NCBI GenBank assembly: GCA_902761225.1
Contig: CACWJQ010000004.1
Coordinates: forward strand, 1 to 64,000
DNA from: an uncultured Lachnospiraceae bacterium
GTDB taxonomy: Bacteria > Bacillota > Clostridia > Lachnospirales > Lachnospiraceae
Length of the DNA stretch: 64,000 bases
Direction: 5' to 3'
Position numbers and translations under genes: made by a program. The notes under the pieces are model-generated. The model searched no databases. It saw only the letters and a program-made list of their open reading frames with translations, and was not told the origin of the DNA. Below, piece after piece: positions 8,795-18,425 of this stretch (position 1 is its first letter; the number at the start of each line of letters is the position of its first letter).

Positions 8795-11700
8795 ATGCCT
8801 AAGAGAACGGATATCAATAAGATACTTGTAATAGGTTCGGGCCCCATCGTCATAGGACAGGCGGCGGAATTCGATTATGCGGGAACCCAGGCCTGCCTTG
8901 CTCTCAAGGAGGAGGGATATGAGGTCATCCTCTGTAACTCCAATCCCGCGACCATAATGACGGATAAGTCCGTTGCGGACAGAGTCTACATGGAGCCTCT
9001 CAATCTCGAGTATGTGGCGAGGATAATAAGGACCGAAAGACCGGATGCCATCCTTCCCGGTATCGGCGGACAGACCGGTCTCAACCTTGCGATGCAGCTG
9101 GAAAAGAAGGGAATCCTTGCAGAGTGCAGATGCGAGCTTCTGGGAACGGATTCCTCCAGTATAGAGATGGCTGAGGACAGAGAGGAGTTCAAGGAGCTCT
9201 GTGAAAGGATCGGAGAGCCCGTTCTTCCTTCCATCGTTGTACACAGTCTGGATGAAGGCAAAAAGGCTGCAGAGGAGATAGGATATCCAGTTGTACTCCG
9301 TCCCGCTTTTACTCTCGGAGGAACAGGCGGCGGCTTTGCCGATGATGAGAATGAGCTGGTCACCCTTTTGGAAGCAGGACTGGAGCTTTCTCCCGTTCAT
9401 GAGGTCCTGGTTGAAAAGAGCGTCAAGGGATACAAGGAGATCGAATATGAAGTGATCCGTGATGCAAGTGACACTGCGATCACTGTATGTAACATGGAGA
9501 ATCTGGATCCCGTCGGAATACATACCGGTGACTCCATAGTCGTATGTCCTTCCCAGACCCTTACCGACAAAGAGTATCACATGCTCCGTGACTCGGCACT
9601 CAAGCTCATCCGCGCCCTTAAGGTATGTGGCGGATGCAATGTTCAGTTTGCCCTTGACCCGAAATCCTTTAAATACTATCTGATTGAAGTCAACCCCAGA
9701 GTCTCCAGGTCTTCCGCTCTTGCCTCCAAGGCATCCGGATATCCGATCGCCAGAGTCTCTGCCAAGATAAGCGTCGGATATAACCTTGAAGAGATACAGC
9801 TTGCCAACACTCCGGCATGCTTCGAGCCTGCTCTTGATTACATAGTGACCAAGATGCCCAGGTTCCCCTTCGATAAATTCACTGATGCCAATCCGAGCCT
9901 CGGAACCCAGATGAAGGCTACCGGCGAGACCATGAGTATCGGAAGATGCTTCGAGGAGAGCCTTCTTAAGGCTGTAAGAAGTCTTGAATGCGGAGCCTTC
10001 CATCTGTATATGCCCAAGTTCACCGACATGACTGATGAACAGCTCTGGGAGCCTGTGCTTAAGATGACAGGAGACCGTATCTTCGCCATTGCAGAGCTGC
10101 TCAGAAGAAAGGTCACACCTGAGGAGATTTCCTCGAGGACCGGAATAGATATGTTCTTCCTTGATAAGATAGAAAATATCATCGAGGAAGAAAGCCTCCT
10201 TTACGAGCATAAGAATGATGCCGCAGCTCTTCGGGTTGCAAAGCGCATGGGCTTTTCCGATGCGGAGATAGCTGCTCTCTGGGAGACCACAGAAACCGAA
10301 GTCTTTGAGTTCAGAAGACGTGAGAAGATATTCCCCATCTACAAGATGATAGATACCTGCGCTTCCGAGTTCGAAAGCTATGTTCCGTATTTTTACTCCA
10401 CATATGAGGGCGAGAACGAGTCCGTTATCTCGGATAAGCCCAAGGTGATAGTTCTCGGAGCAGGCCCCATAAGGATCGGACAGGGCGTTGAGTTCGATTA
10501 TTCCACCGTACATGCGGTGAAGACCATCAAGGAATCCGGATATGAAGCCATCGTCATCAACAACAATCCGGAGACCGTTTCCACAGACTATACAACCTCT
10601 GACAAGCTGTATTTCGAGCCCCTGTGCGTAGAGGATGTAATGAACATCATAGAGCTGGAAAGGCCTGAGGGAGTCATTGCAACTCTCGGAGGCCAGACAG
10701 CGGTCAATCTTGCGGAGCCTCTTCATAAGAGGGGCGTTAAGCTGATCGGAACAGACTGCGATGCCATAGCCCGCGCCGAGGACAGGGATCTTTTTGAAAA
10801 GCTTCTTGAGGACCTGGATATCCCTGAGCCAAAAGGACTTGCGGTAACCTCCATAGAGGACGGCGTCAAGGCAGCTGAGACCATAGGTTATCCCGTTCTG
10901 GTAAGACCCAGCTTCGTCCTTGGCGGAAGAGCGATGCAGATAGTTTCCAAGGAAAAGGACTTAAGACACTATCTCCAGACTGCGGTTGAGATTGATGAGG
11001 ACAGACCTGTACTTGTCGACAGATATATCAGCGGTAAGGAGCTTGAGGTCGATGCGATATGCGACGGAACCGATGTGTTCATACCGGGAATAATGGAGCT
11101 TGTTGAGAGAACAGGTATCCACTCCGGAGATTCCATCAGTGTCTATCCCACATTCAGCGTGCCGGATAAGGTGAAGGATACCATCAGGGATTACACCAGA
11201 AGACTGGGTATAGGCATCGGCATTAAGGGTCTTTTCAACATACAGTTCATATGCGATAAGAACAATGACGTATTCATCATAGAGGTCAACCCCAGATCTT
11301 CGAGAACCGTTCCCTTCCTTTCCAAGGCTACGGGATTCGCCCTTCCCGATATCGCAACAAGGGTAAGCCTGGGCATATCCCTTAAGGACCAGGGGATCAC
11401 GGATCTGGAGCCTGCTTCAAAGGATATGTGGTTCGTAAAGGCACCTGTATTCTCATTCTCTAAGCTTTCCGGAATGGATGCATATCTATCCCCTGAGATG
11501 AAGTCCACAGGAGAGGCTATAGGATACGACAGACAGCTCCACCGTGCGATGTACAAGGCACTTGTGGCATCCGGCATCAAGCTTCAGAATTACGGAACAG
11601 TCACCTTCACTCTGGCTGATGAGGATAAGGAGGAAGCGCTTCCTCTTGCAAGAAGATTCTATGACATGGGCTTCAATATAGAGGCCACCACGATGACCGC

Positions 11701-11968
11701 ACTCTATTTCAAGGATCATGGCATAAGATGCAGACTCCGTCACAAGCTGAGCGAGGGAAGCACCGAGATCCTGGACTCCATCAGCGCAGGCTACGTAAGC
11801 TATGTCATCAATACAAGAGCGATCCTTTCAGGTGTTCACTACGAGGACGGTGTAGCCATAAGAAAGTGCGCAAGCGAGCACAGAGTCACCACCTTCACAT
11901 CCCTCGACACCGTAAGAGTGCTCCTGGATGTGCTGGAGGAGATGACTATAGGAGTAAGTCACCTTTGA
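8795..11968 (+). CDS. carB: Carbamoyl-phosphate synthase large subunit
   Basis: Uses two ATP, bicarbonate and CarA-derived ammonia to make carbamoyl phosphate. Two homologous ATP-grasp halves are visible: the first begins with [19 protein letters not shown] near residue 12, the second with [18 protein letters not shown] near residue 550. The final 130 residues form the allosteric MGS-like domain. 1057 residues matches the family. GGAAGGTG precedes the ATG. It ends the nucleotide operon; the next terminator is at 12079-12113. Confidence 0.97.
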   Translation: MPKRTDINKILVIGSGPIVIGQAAEFDYAGTQACLALKEEGYEVILCNSNPATIMTDKSVADRVYMEPLNLEYVARIIRTERPDAILPGIGGQTGLNLAMQLEKKGILAECRCELLGTDSSSIEMAEDREEFKELCERIGEPVLPSIVVHSLDEGKKAAEEIGYPVVLRPAFTLGGTGGGFADDENELVTLLEAGLELSPVHEVLVEKSVKGYKEIEYEVIRDASDTAITVCNMENLDPVGIHTGDSIVVCPSQTLTDKEYHMLRDSALKLIRALKVCGGCNVQFALDPKSFKYYLIEVNPRVSRSSALASKASGYPIARVSAKISVGYNLEEIQLANTPACFEPALDYIVTKMPRFPFDKFTDANPSLGTQMKATGETMSIGRCFEESLLKAVRSLECGAFHLYMPKFTDMTDEQLWEPVLKMTGDRIFAIAELLRRKVTPEEISSRTGIDMFFLDKIENIIEEESLLYEHKNDAAALRVAKRMGFSDAEIAALWETTETEVFEFRRREKIFPIYKMIDTCASEFESYVPYFYSTYEGENESVISDKPKVIVLGAGPIRIGQGVEFDYSTVHAVKTIKESGYEAIVINNNPETVSTDYTTSDKLYFEPLCVEDVMNIIELERPEGVIATLGGQTAVNLAEPLHKRGVKLIGTDCDAIARAEDRDLFEKLLEDLDIPEPKGLAVTSIEDGVKAAETIGYPVLVRPSFVLGGRAMQIVSKEKDLRHYLQTAVEIDEDRPVLVDRYISGKELEVDAICDGTDVFIPGIMELVERTGIHSGDSISVYPTFSVPDKVKDTIRDYTRRLGIGIGIKGLFNIQFICDKNNDVFIIEVNPRSSRTVPFLSKATGFALPDIATRVSLGISLKDQGITDLEPASKDMWFVKAPVFSFSKLSGMDAYLSPEMKSTGEAIGYDRQLHRAMYKALVASGIKLQNYGTVTFTLADEDKEEALPLARRFYDMGFNIEATTMTALYFKDHGIRCRLRHKLSEGSTEILDSISAGYVSYVINTRAILSGVHYEDGVAIRKCASEHRVTTFTSLDTVRVLLDVLEEMTIGVSHL

Positions 11969-12078
11969 CCCGCTTCAATTAGGGAAAACCTATTACTAAA
12001 TATAAAAACGAGCGATTATACCCGGCAGACGAATGATGGTAATATCCATTCATGAGCAAAAGCGCTGACCGGACAGAC
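11969..12078 (+). promoter_or_regulatory. Structured leader, unassigned riboswitch candidate
   Basis: This is a 110-base non-coding stretch before a strong terminator and the importer operon. Visible pairing: AGCG (12011-12014) with CGCT (12063-12066); CCGG (12022-12025) with CCGG (12069-12072), which crosses the first helix as a pseudoknot; and GAATG (12031-12035) with CATTC (12047-12051). Only 35 bases separate the terminator T-run from the start codon, leaving no room for a normal promoter there. The operon is therefore probably reached by reading through the terminator. I could not match it to SAM, TPP, T-box, purine, guanidine or c-di-GMP consensus elements. Confidence 0.4.
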
Positions 12079-12113
12079 CGGAGGTTTTGGAATTCCAAAG
12101 CCTCCGTTTTTTT
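12079..12113 (+). terminator. Strong intrinsic terminator upstream of the importer operon
   Basis: CGGAGGTTTTGG (12079-12090), loop AATT, CCAAAGCCTCCG (12095-12106): a 12-bp stem with one G-T pair, followed by seven T. It could simply end carB transcription, or act as the expression platform of the leader at 11969-12078. Confidence 0.85.
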
Positions 12114-12148
12114 GCGTATACGAACAGTTTTACAGGAGGATAAATATT

Positions 12149-13333
12149 ATGAAAAACAGATCGATAAGAAAGGTACTGGCCGGACTTCTGACCATAGTTA
12201 CGGTAGCGGCATTTACGGCATGCGGAAACAAGGAAAGCGGAAACGGCGGACAGTGCGACAACTGCTGCGAAAACAATGCATCAGCCGGAGCTTCTTCAGG
12301 AGCTGCTGCAGCAGGTACAGCAGGAACTGCGTCCGGATCCGAGGGCCCCGTGGAGCTCGTGAATGTGGACTTTGCTGTTTCATCCAGCGGATACGGCGGA
12401 CTTCTTCCCGTTATCGCAGCATTCGGTAACACCGATGAGGCAGTAGGACTTAACTTCGTACTTCAGAATGTGGGTACTGCAAGTGAGACCCTTGCAGCCA
12501 TCGAAAGCGGTAAGGTTAACGTTGGCGGATTCAGCGCACCTGCACCTCTTCTGTCAATAGCTTCCGGAGAATCGAACCTTATCATTATCGGCGGTCAGAT
12601 GTCCGATTACGAGTCACTGATAGTTCTTCCCAAGAATAAGGATGCATGGAGCGGAAAGCTTACCGCTGATCTTCTTGCAGGCAAGACCATTGCAGTTAAC
12701 AGAACAAACAGCGGTGACATCGCCCTCAGAGCATATCTTGCCGAAAACGGGATCGACCTTTCCACCATCAACTATGTAGAGCTTGATTCAGGAGCAAGCG
12801 TTGTGGAGGCGGTTAAGAAGGGCGAAGCCGATGCGGGTATCGTAAACGGAGGCTTCTACAAATCAGCCGAAGAGAGCGGGCTTGTAAATGTACAGTTCAT
12901 AAGAGAGATCATCGGAGATGACTTCATCTGCTGCAGACAGATGGTATCCCGCGAAGGCTTTGATGAAAACAGAGAGCTTTATGTCAAGGTTGAAAAGGCA
13001 CTGATCCTTGCATATGAGATTTATCGATCCAACCCCGATCTTGCAGTTGAGCTCGGTGCACAGTACATAACCTCATCACCTGAGGATATCAGATACATCG
13101 TTTATGAATACGGAGATCTCGGACTCAGCCCCGATCCCAATATTGCAGGTATCAAGTCCTACTACGAGGGCATGAAGCTCAGCGGATACATCGATGCCGC
13201 AACAGCACAGTCCCTTGAAGGCCACCTTGATGCATCCATCTACAAGCAGGCACTTGATGAGCTTCTTGCAGAGCAGCCTGAGAATGAATATTTCCTTGAG
13301 CTGCTTGAAGCATACAATGCCAACGATCTTTGA
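12149..13333 (+). CDS. ABC importer substrate-binding lipoprotein (NMT1/SsuA-like)
   Basis: Extracytoplasmic ligand-binding protein for the ABC importer encoded at 15595-18243. A basic start, hydrophobic core and lipobox FTAC with Cys25 mark a lipoprotein anchored to the outer face of the membrane. A Ser/Gly/Ala-rich linker (about 30-65) leads to the binding domain. Segments such as NVGTASETLAAIESGKVNVG and later GEADAGIVNGG are typical of the NMT1/SsuA/TauA clan, which binds sulfonates, nitrate or thiamine precursors. AGGAGGAT lies 8-15 bases before the ATG. The ligand cannot be read from sequence; the adjacent HcxA-like dehydrogenase and YbdL-like aminotransferase suggest a 2-hydroxy or 2-oxo acid or a related amino-acid analogue. 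Confidence 0.85.
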   Translation: MKNRSIRKVLAGLLTIVTVAAFTACGNKESGNGGQCDNCCENNASAGASSGAAAAGTAGTASGSEGPVELVNVDFAVSSSGYGGLLPVIAAFGNTDEAVGLNFVLQNVGTASETLAAIESGKVNVGGFSAPAPLLSIASGESNLIIIGGQMSDYESLIVLPKNKDAWSGKLTADLLAGKTIAVNRTNSGDIALRAYLAENGIDLSTINYVELDSGASVVEAVKKGEADAGIVNGGFYKSAEESGLVNVQFIREIIGDDFICCRQMVSREGFDENRELYVKVEKALILAYEIYRSNPDLAVELGAQYITSSPEDIRYIVYEYGDLGLSPDPNIAGIKSYYEGMKLSGYIDAATAQSLEGHLDASIYKQALDELLAEQPENEYFLELLEAYNANDL

Positions 13334-13355
13334 TGAGTAAGAAGGAGAGTTTCCC

Positions 13356-14447
13356 ATGGGAGTTATAGAAGCACCTGATAAGTATGAAAACAAAATAAGG
13401 ATAGCCGATGCCGGAGAACTGATCTCGAAGGTGGGGAGAAATGCACTTATACTTGCCGGCAGCAGAGCTTATGAGGCGGCGGGAAGATCCCTTGAGGAAA
13501 CTCTTACTTCCTCGGGAATATCCTTCAGGACCGAGATCCTGGCCGGATATCCCACTCTTTCAAGAGCACAGGCGCTGGGAGAGAGGATAAAGGCTGAGGA
13601 CTATGATCTTGTGATCGCGGTGGGAGGAGGCCGCATCATGGATCAGAGCAAGGCGGCAGCGGATTTTGGAGGAGTTCCCATAGTTACCATCCCTACGATA
13701 GCCGCCACATGTGCGGCATGGTCGGTGCTTTCCGTGCTTTATACGGAAGAAGGCGCACAGGATACATACCTGTACACGAAGGAATCACCGAAGCTGATCA
13801 TTGTCGATAAAGAGCTCATCCTTGCTGCACCGGAAAGGTATCTTATCTCCGGAGTCACCGATGCCATCGCAAAATGGTACGAGATAAGATCTAACTTTAA
13901 TGGTAATGAGTATGACCTGGAGCTCAGGCTTCAGATAAAGGTAAGCGAACTGATACTTGAGCTTCTTGAGAAGGAATTCCTCGATGCGGCATCTGCCGGA
14001 ACAGACAGCATTCCTTATCAGATAAAGAGTAATGCGGTTGATGCCAATATTTTCCTGGCAGGTCTTACCGGAAGCATTCTTGGAAATGTTCCCTACGGAG
14101 GACTGGCTCATCCCTTCTACAACAGGGCAACCCATCTCAAGGCAACCCATGTAAGACTCCACGGTGAGATAGTAAGCTTCGGAACCGAGGTGCAGCTGCT
14201 CATAGAGGGAAGGAGCGAAGACGAGATAAAACAGCGCGCCGTGAAACTCAAGGCAGTGGGAGCGCCGGTAACTCTTGAGGAACTTGGCATAACAGAAGAT
14301 GTGGAGGGATCGGTAAGATTTATCGCAAAGGGTATCCTTGAGAGAGTCGGAGATTACGCATCAGCAGAAGTAAAGCTGTCAGAGGATACGCTTACACAGG
14401 CGATCTTCAAGGCAGATGAGATAGGAAGATCATTATGCAGCCATTAA
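13356..14447 (+). CDS. Iron-containing dehydrogenase, GldA/HcxA (YbdH)-like
   Basis: NAD(P)-dependent, metal-containing dehydrogenase of the glycerol dehydrogenase superfamily. The nucleotide-binding loop GGGRIMDQSKAAA lies near residue 90. Candidate metal ligands are intact: Asp in SGVTDAIAKW, His in GGLAHPFYN and His in RLHGEIVSFG. The closest characterised pattern I can name is E. coli HcxA (YbdH), a hydroxycarboxylate dehydrogenase encoded next to the methionine aminotransferase YbdL; here too a YbdL-like gene follows, overlapping by 13 bases. I infer interconversion of a 2-oxo and a 2-hydroxy acid, but glycerol dehydrogenase cannot be excluded. AGAAGGAGAG precedes the ATG. Confidence 0.75.
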   Translation: MGVIEAPDKYENKIRIADAGELISKVGRNALILAGSRAYEAAGRSLEETLTSSGISFRTEILAGYPTLSRAQALGERIKAEDYDLVIAVGGGRIMDQSKAAADFGGVPIVTIPTIAATCAAWSVLSVLYTEEGAQDTYLYTKESPKLIIVDKELILAAPERYLISGVTDAIAKWYEIRSNFNGNEYDLELRLQIKVSELILELLEKEFLDAASAGTDSIPYQIKSNAVDANIFLAGLTGSILGNVPYGGLAHPFYNRATHLKATHVRLHGEIVSFGTEVQLLIEGRSEDEIKQRAVKLKAVGAPVTLEELGITEDVEGSVRFIAKGILERVGDYASAEVKLSEDTLTQAIFKADEIGRSLCSH

Positions 14448-15598
14448 ATCGCAGAAATAATCTGTTTTTAAGCTCCCGCATAAGGGAGATGACAATACTT
14501 GCAAATGAGCACAAGGCGATCAACCTCGCCCAGGGCTTTCCGGAGTTCGCACCTCCGGAAAAACTGACTCAGACACTTGAGAAGATTTCCACTGAGAAGG
14601 TTCATCAGTACGCACCCAACTGGGGTATAAGCGAACTCAGGGAGAAGATCGCCGAAAAACAGAGCAGGTCCTTCGGCTTTACCATAGATCCGCTAACCGA
14701 AGTTCTTGTGACCTGCGGATCCACCGAAGCGATGATCAGTTGTCAGATGGCACTCTTTAACGAAGGAGAAAAGGTTGCCATCTTTTCGCCTTACTATAAC
14801 AGCTATGAAGCCAATGCACTTATGACCGGCGTCTCACCTGTGTTCATCAATCTGGATCCCCCGGATTTCAAGCTGGATCTTAACAGGGTGGAGGATGCGT
14901 TGAAGCAGGGAGTAAAGGCACTTATCCTGTGCAATCCCGCAAATCCCGAGGGCAAGGTCTTCACAAGGGATGAACTGCTGGGAATCGCGGCACTTGCTGA
15001 GAAATATGACATTTATGTCATTACCGATGAGGTATATGAGCACATCATCTTCGAGCCCCATGTACATATCAATTTTGCATCCCTTCCCGGGATGTTCGAA
15101 AGAACCCTTACCTGCTCGTCCCTCTCCAAGACCTATTCCGTAACGGGATGGAGACTCGGGTATGTGACCGGCCCTGAGAATCTGATAAGTGAAGTCAGAA
15201 AGTATCACGATTTCTTCACAGTATGTGCCCCGACTCCGCTTCAGACGGCGGCTGTCACGGCACTGGGATTCGACAGTGAATACTATGATGAGCTTGTTTC
15301 CATCTATACCCAAAAGAGAAAGATACTTACCGAGGGGCTTGACGATATAGGCATAAGGCACACAACGCCCCAGGGCTCCTATTTCGTACTTGCCGATATC
15401 TCTGAATTCGGATATGAGTCGGATGTTGACTTTGCCCACTTCCTTGTTGAAAAGTACGGGATCGCAGGTGTTCCTGGATCATGCTTTTTTGCCGACAGGC
15501 GGAATGATTATATACGTTTTCACTTTGCAAAAAATGATGTGACACTGTATCAGGTTCTTGAGAGACTTGAGAGATTGAAAAAGAGGAAACCTCTATGA
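14435..15598 (+). CDS. PLP-dependent aminotransferase, class I/II (YbdL-like)
   Basis: Fold-type I aminotransferase of 387 residues. Typical elements: NLAQGFPEF near residue 30, NPANPEGKVF near 168, and the PLP lysine in SSLSKTYSVTGWRLGY near 232, followed by the phosphate-binding Arg. The opening NLAQGFPEF resembles the YbdL / kynurenine aminotransferase / methionine aminotransferase group more than aspartate aminotransferase. Coding overlaps the dehydrogenase before it (13 bases) and the ATPase after it (4 bases), so it belongs to the importer operon. Likely role: transamination of the imported or derived 2-oxo acid. Confidence 0.85.
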   Translation: MQPLNRRNNLFLSSRIREMTILANEHKAINLAQGFPEFAPPEKLTQTLEKISTEKVHQYAPNWGISELREKIAEKQSRSFGFTIDPLTEVLVTCGSTEAMISCQMALFNEGEKVAIFSPYYNSYEANALMTGVSPVFINLDPPDFKLDLNRVEDALKQGVKALILCNPANPEGKVFTRDELLGIAALAEKYDIYVITDEVYEHIIFEPHVHINFASLPGMFERTLTCSSLSKTYSVTGWRLGYVTGPENLISEVRKYHDFFTVCAPTPLQTAAVTALGFDSEYYDELVSIYTQKRKILTEGLDDIGIRHTTPQGSYFVLADISEFGYESDVDFAHFLVEKYGIAGVPGSCFFADRRNDYIRFHFAKNDVTLYQVLERLERLKKRKPL

Positions 15599-16437
15599 GT
15601 TCGGATAAGATAAGACTTGAAAACGTCAGCTTCAGATATCCTGATGAGGCGGGAAAGAAAAATGATAAAAAGGATGCAGCCGTCAGGGGCCAGATTGAGA
15701 ACCTGAGCTTTACCGTAAAGGAAGGCGAGTTCGTCAGTATCATCGGCGGAAGCGGATGCGGCAAGAGTACCACATTAAGCCTCATCGCAGGTCTTAATAA
15801 GCCTGACAGCGGCAAACTCTATATAGATGATAAGGAGATCGACGGACCCGGCAAGGACAGAGGCGTGGTGTTCCAACACTATGCGCTTTTCCCCTGGATG
15901 AGAGCCCGCAGAAATGTGGAGTTCGGGATCAGGCAGGTGAGAAAGCTTGAAAGGAAGGAGCTGCGTGCCACAGCCGAGAGGTATCTGGACATCGTCGGAC
16001 TTAAAGGGGAGGGCAATAAATATCCCTACCAGCTCTCCGGAGGAATGCAGCAGAGAGTATCCATCGCAAGACTCCTTGCAATGCAGACGGACATACTCCT
16101 TATGGATGAACCCTTCGGTGCGGTGGATGCCAAGAACAGGGTTATACTGCAGGATCTTCTCTTAAGACTCCTTGAGAAGGATACGGAGAAAAAGAAGACC
16201 GTTGTATTCGTAACCCACGATATCGACGAAGCCATACTTCTTTCCGACAGGATACTGTTCATGAAGGGGAGAAAGATCTACAGGGAACTGACAGTGCCCC
16301 TTCCCCATCCCAGGGACAGGGAGCTGATCGTTACATCCAAGCATTACCACGAATTCCGCAAGGAACTCTTCGCACTGTTTTATGACCTCGACGGTGAGGA
16401 CCGCTATGAAAATAAAAATATCGAGTATTTTATATAG
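15595..16437 (+). CDS. ABC importer ATP-binding protein (SsuB/TauB type)
   Basis: Cytosolic ATPase driving the importer. Walker A GGSGCGKSTT near residue 52, Q-loop VVFQHYALFPW, signature LSGGMQQRV near 143, Walker B ILLMDEPFGAVDA, and the switch His in VFVTHDIDEA. The Q-loop and the MDEPFGAVDA form are typical of nitrate/sulfonate/taurine importers. The start overlaps the aminotransferase stop (ATGA). The C-terminus overlaps the first permease by about 32 bases. Confidence 0.92.
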   Translation: MSSDKIRLENVSFRYPDEAGKKNDKKDAAVRGQIENLSFTVKEGEFVSIIGGSGCGKSTTLSLIAGLNKPDSGKLYIDDKEIDGPGKDRGVVFQHYALFPWMRARRNVEFGIRQVRKLERKELRATAERYLDIVGLKGEGNKYPYQLSGGMQQRVSIARLLAMQTDILLMDEPFGAVDAKNRVILQDLLLRLLEKDTEKKKTVVFVTHDIDEAILLSDRILFMKGRKIYRELTVPLPHPRDRELIVTSKHYHEFRKELFALFYDLDGEDRYENKNIEYFI

Positions 16438-17332
16438 GACAATCCCTCATATTCTCTTTGTATCCCTGCTTGTGCTGAGCCTGCTTCAGGTTCATACAAA
16501 GGGATTGAAGCCAATGCTTCCCTTTATTGTCCTGGTGGCAGGGCTGGAGGTGCTTTCCATCCTGCTGTATAAAAAGTGGGAGATACCCGCCATTATGGAT
16601 ATCATCTTTACTTTCATAACGGCCTGGTTCGTGTATGCCAATTATCTCAATACCAGAGTCGCTTTCCTGTTCCCTGCCCCCAATGTGGTGGTGGAGATAT
16701 TCTGGGGCGATGTCCTGCTAATAATAAAGTCCATCGTATCTTCCTTCAAGCTGCTTGTCCTCGGTTTTTTCATCGCAATAGTGCTTGGTGTCGGATTCGG
16801 GCTTATATGCGGTAACGTAAAGAGACTCCGCAACATGCTCCTTCCCGTTGCAGAGATACTTTCCGCCATACCTGCGCTTGTATATGCGCCCTATGCCATT
16901 GCTGTCCTTCCTTCATTCTGGGCGGCGGGACTTTTTGTCATAAGCAGCGGTCTGTTCTGGCCCATATTCATCAATACCATGAAGACCGTAAGCAATCTGG
17001 ACAAGGAACTCTATGACTACACAAGAACCCTTAAGCTGAGCAAATGGGATCTGCTCTATAGGGTGATGCTGCCCTACTGCACACCCGGACTTTTCAATAC
17101 CCTTACAATGCAGATCTCCAGTGCTTTCATGCTCCTTATAGGCGCGGAGATGATGGGCATGACAAGCGGTGTTGGCTGGTATGTAAAATATTATGTGGAC
17201 TTTTCCGTTTATAAGAAGGTTCTTGCAGGCTTCATCACTATCGGAATCCTTGTATCGATAGTAAATGCATGTATGACTCTGGTGAAAAGGAGGGCTCTGG
17301 TATGGGTGGATACCAAACGACAGAATATATAA
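16406..17332 (+). CDS. ABC importer permease 1 (SsuC/TauC type)
   Basis: Inner-membrane permease of the importer, about 308 residues with six or more hydrophobic segments. A short N-terminal pair of helices precedes the BPD_transp_1 core. The EAA-type cytoplasmic loop appears as DYTRTLKLSKWDLLYRVMLPYCTPG. The ATG at 16406 (MKIKISS) is preferred over the upstream in-frame start because GGTGAGG lies just before it. It overlaps the ATPase gene before it and the second permease after it. Two related permeases in one operon suggest a heterodimeric channel. Confidence 0.88.
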   Translation: MKIKISSILYRTIPHILFVSLLVLSLLQVHTKGLKPMLPFIVLVAGLEVLSILLYKKWEIPAIMDIIFTFITAWFVYANYLNTRVAFLFPAPNVVVEIFWGDVLLIIKSIVSSFKLLVLGFFIAIVLGVGFGLICGNVKRLRNMLLPVAEILSAIPALVYAPYAIAVLPSFWAAGLFVISSGLFWPIFINTMKTVSNLDKELYDYTRTLKLSKWDLLYRVMLPYCTPGLFNTLTMQISSAFMLLIGAEMMGMTSGVGWYVKYYVDFSVYKKVLAGFITIGILVSIVNACMTLVKRRALVWVDTKRQNI

Positions 17333-18243
17333 GATCATTCCGGCCTGTGAGAGTGCCCTCTGCAACCGTTCCCTTTGCTGTATGTATCGCGGTGATCCTG
17401 ATAACTCTTCTTGTTCCGGGAAGAGCAGAGAATGAGAGCAGTATCCCCTTTGTCATCCTGCTTGCGGGCATGGGTGCGTCCCTTATTTTCTTTGTGAAAA
17501 AACAGTCTTCCAGAGATATATACACATTGCTGTTCGTACTCCTGGGAGCCTGGGAACTGGCAACCGCCAAGACCACCGGCAATCTGTCATATCTTACCCC
17601 CACACCGGAAATGGTCCTGTATACCTACATATCCGATCATGAGATGATCCTTAAGGGAATAGGTACCACCTGCAGATTCCTTGCCTGCGGCTTTATCCCG
17701 GGGATCGTGATAGCGGTTTTTCTGGGGATCCTGACAGGATGGAGCATGCGCGCGCAGAAGATACTCCTTCCCATTGTGAAGGTGCTGACTCCCATTCCGC
17801 CTCTCATCTACACACCCTATCTGGTGGTGATCCTTCCCAGCTTTTTCGCCGCTTCGGTGGGGATAATATTCCTCAGCGTGTTCTGGTGCCTTTATATCAA
17901 CATGATATTTGTCATCTCGGGAATGGATCCGAAGCTGGTGGATATGACCAGGGTCATGAACGTGGGACCTGTTACAAGGTTCTTCAGGATACTGCTGCCT
18001 TATGCGCTTCCCGGTATTTTCGACAGACTTCCTCTGGCACTGACTGCGGCATTCATGGTCCTGTTCAATGCGGAGATGATCGGAAATGCCATGTCCGGAA
18101 TGGGATATTATATACAGTTCAATGCAAGATTTGCTGAGTATACCAAGGTTGTCTCGGGAATAATACTGGCAGGGGTCTTTATCGGGCTGGTGAATTCACT
18201 GTTCCGCAAGGCAAAGAGGGCTGTGATAGGATGGAAGAACTGA
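17302..18243 (+). CDS. ABC importer permease 2 (SsuC/TauC type)
   Basis: Second inner-membrane permease, 313 residues, homologous to the preceding one: PLIYTPYLVVILPSFFAA parallels ALVYAPYAIAVLPSFWAA of permease 1. The EAA-type loop is DMTRVMNVGPVTRFFRILLPYALPG. AAAAGGAGGG at 17285-17293 places the start at the ATG at 17302; a longer reading would lack a ribosome-binding site. It overlaps permease 1 by 31 bases and is the last gene before the terminator at 18323-18365. Confidence 0.88.
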   Translation: MGGYQTTEYIRSFRPVRVPSATVPFAVCIAVILITLLVPGRAENESSIPFVILLAGMGASLIFFVKKQSSRDIYTLLFVLLGAWELATAKTTGNLSYLTPTPEMVLYTYISDHEMILKGIGTTCRFLACGFIPGIVIAVFLGILTGWSMRAQKILLPIVKVLTPIPPLIYTPYLVVILPSFFAASVGIIFLSVFWCLYINMIFVISGMDPKLVDMTRVMNVGPVTRFFRILLPYALPGIFDRLPLALTAAFMVLFNAEMIGNAMSGMGYYIQFNARFAEYTKVVSGIILAGVFIGLVNSLFRKAKRAVIGWKN

Positions 18244-18322
18244 TGGAGATGGCCGTGGTGGCTCCGAAGAACTGACAGGGGCTTTCGGAGCGGATGTCCG
18301 GCAGTTAAAATTATCGATATTT

Positions 18323-18365
18323 AAGGGCTTTTTTTCAGCGTGTTCGTTGAAATAAAGCCCTTTTT
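18323..18365 (+). terminator. Intrinsic terminator after the importer operon
   Basis: Long stem: AAGGGCTTT... (18323-18340) pairs with the segment ending AAAGCCCTT (18345-18362) over about 18 positions, with one T-T mismatch and one G-T pair, loop TGTT, followed by a T-run. A second short stem without T-run (GCTCCGAA 18261-18268 with TTCGGAGC 18284-18291) lies just upstream. Confidence 0.85.
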
Positions 18366-18425
18366 ATCGTATATTAAAGTAGACTTTTTGTCTGAATATT
18401 TCATGTTTTGCCGGGAGAATTCTTT

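Noticed and set aside
8735-10726. 663-codon open frame on the minus strand opposite carB
   Set aside because: It lies wholly inside carB, has no recognisable domain or ribosome-binding site, and results from codon bias of the real gene.
11969-12078. SAM, T-box, TPP or c-di-GMP riboswitch before the importer operon
   Set aside because: None of their invariant core sequences could be found; kept only as an unassigned leader.
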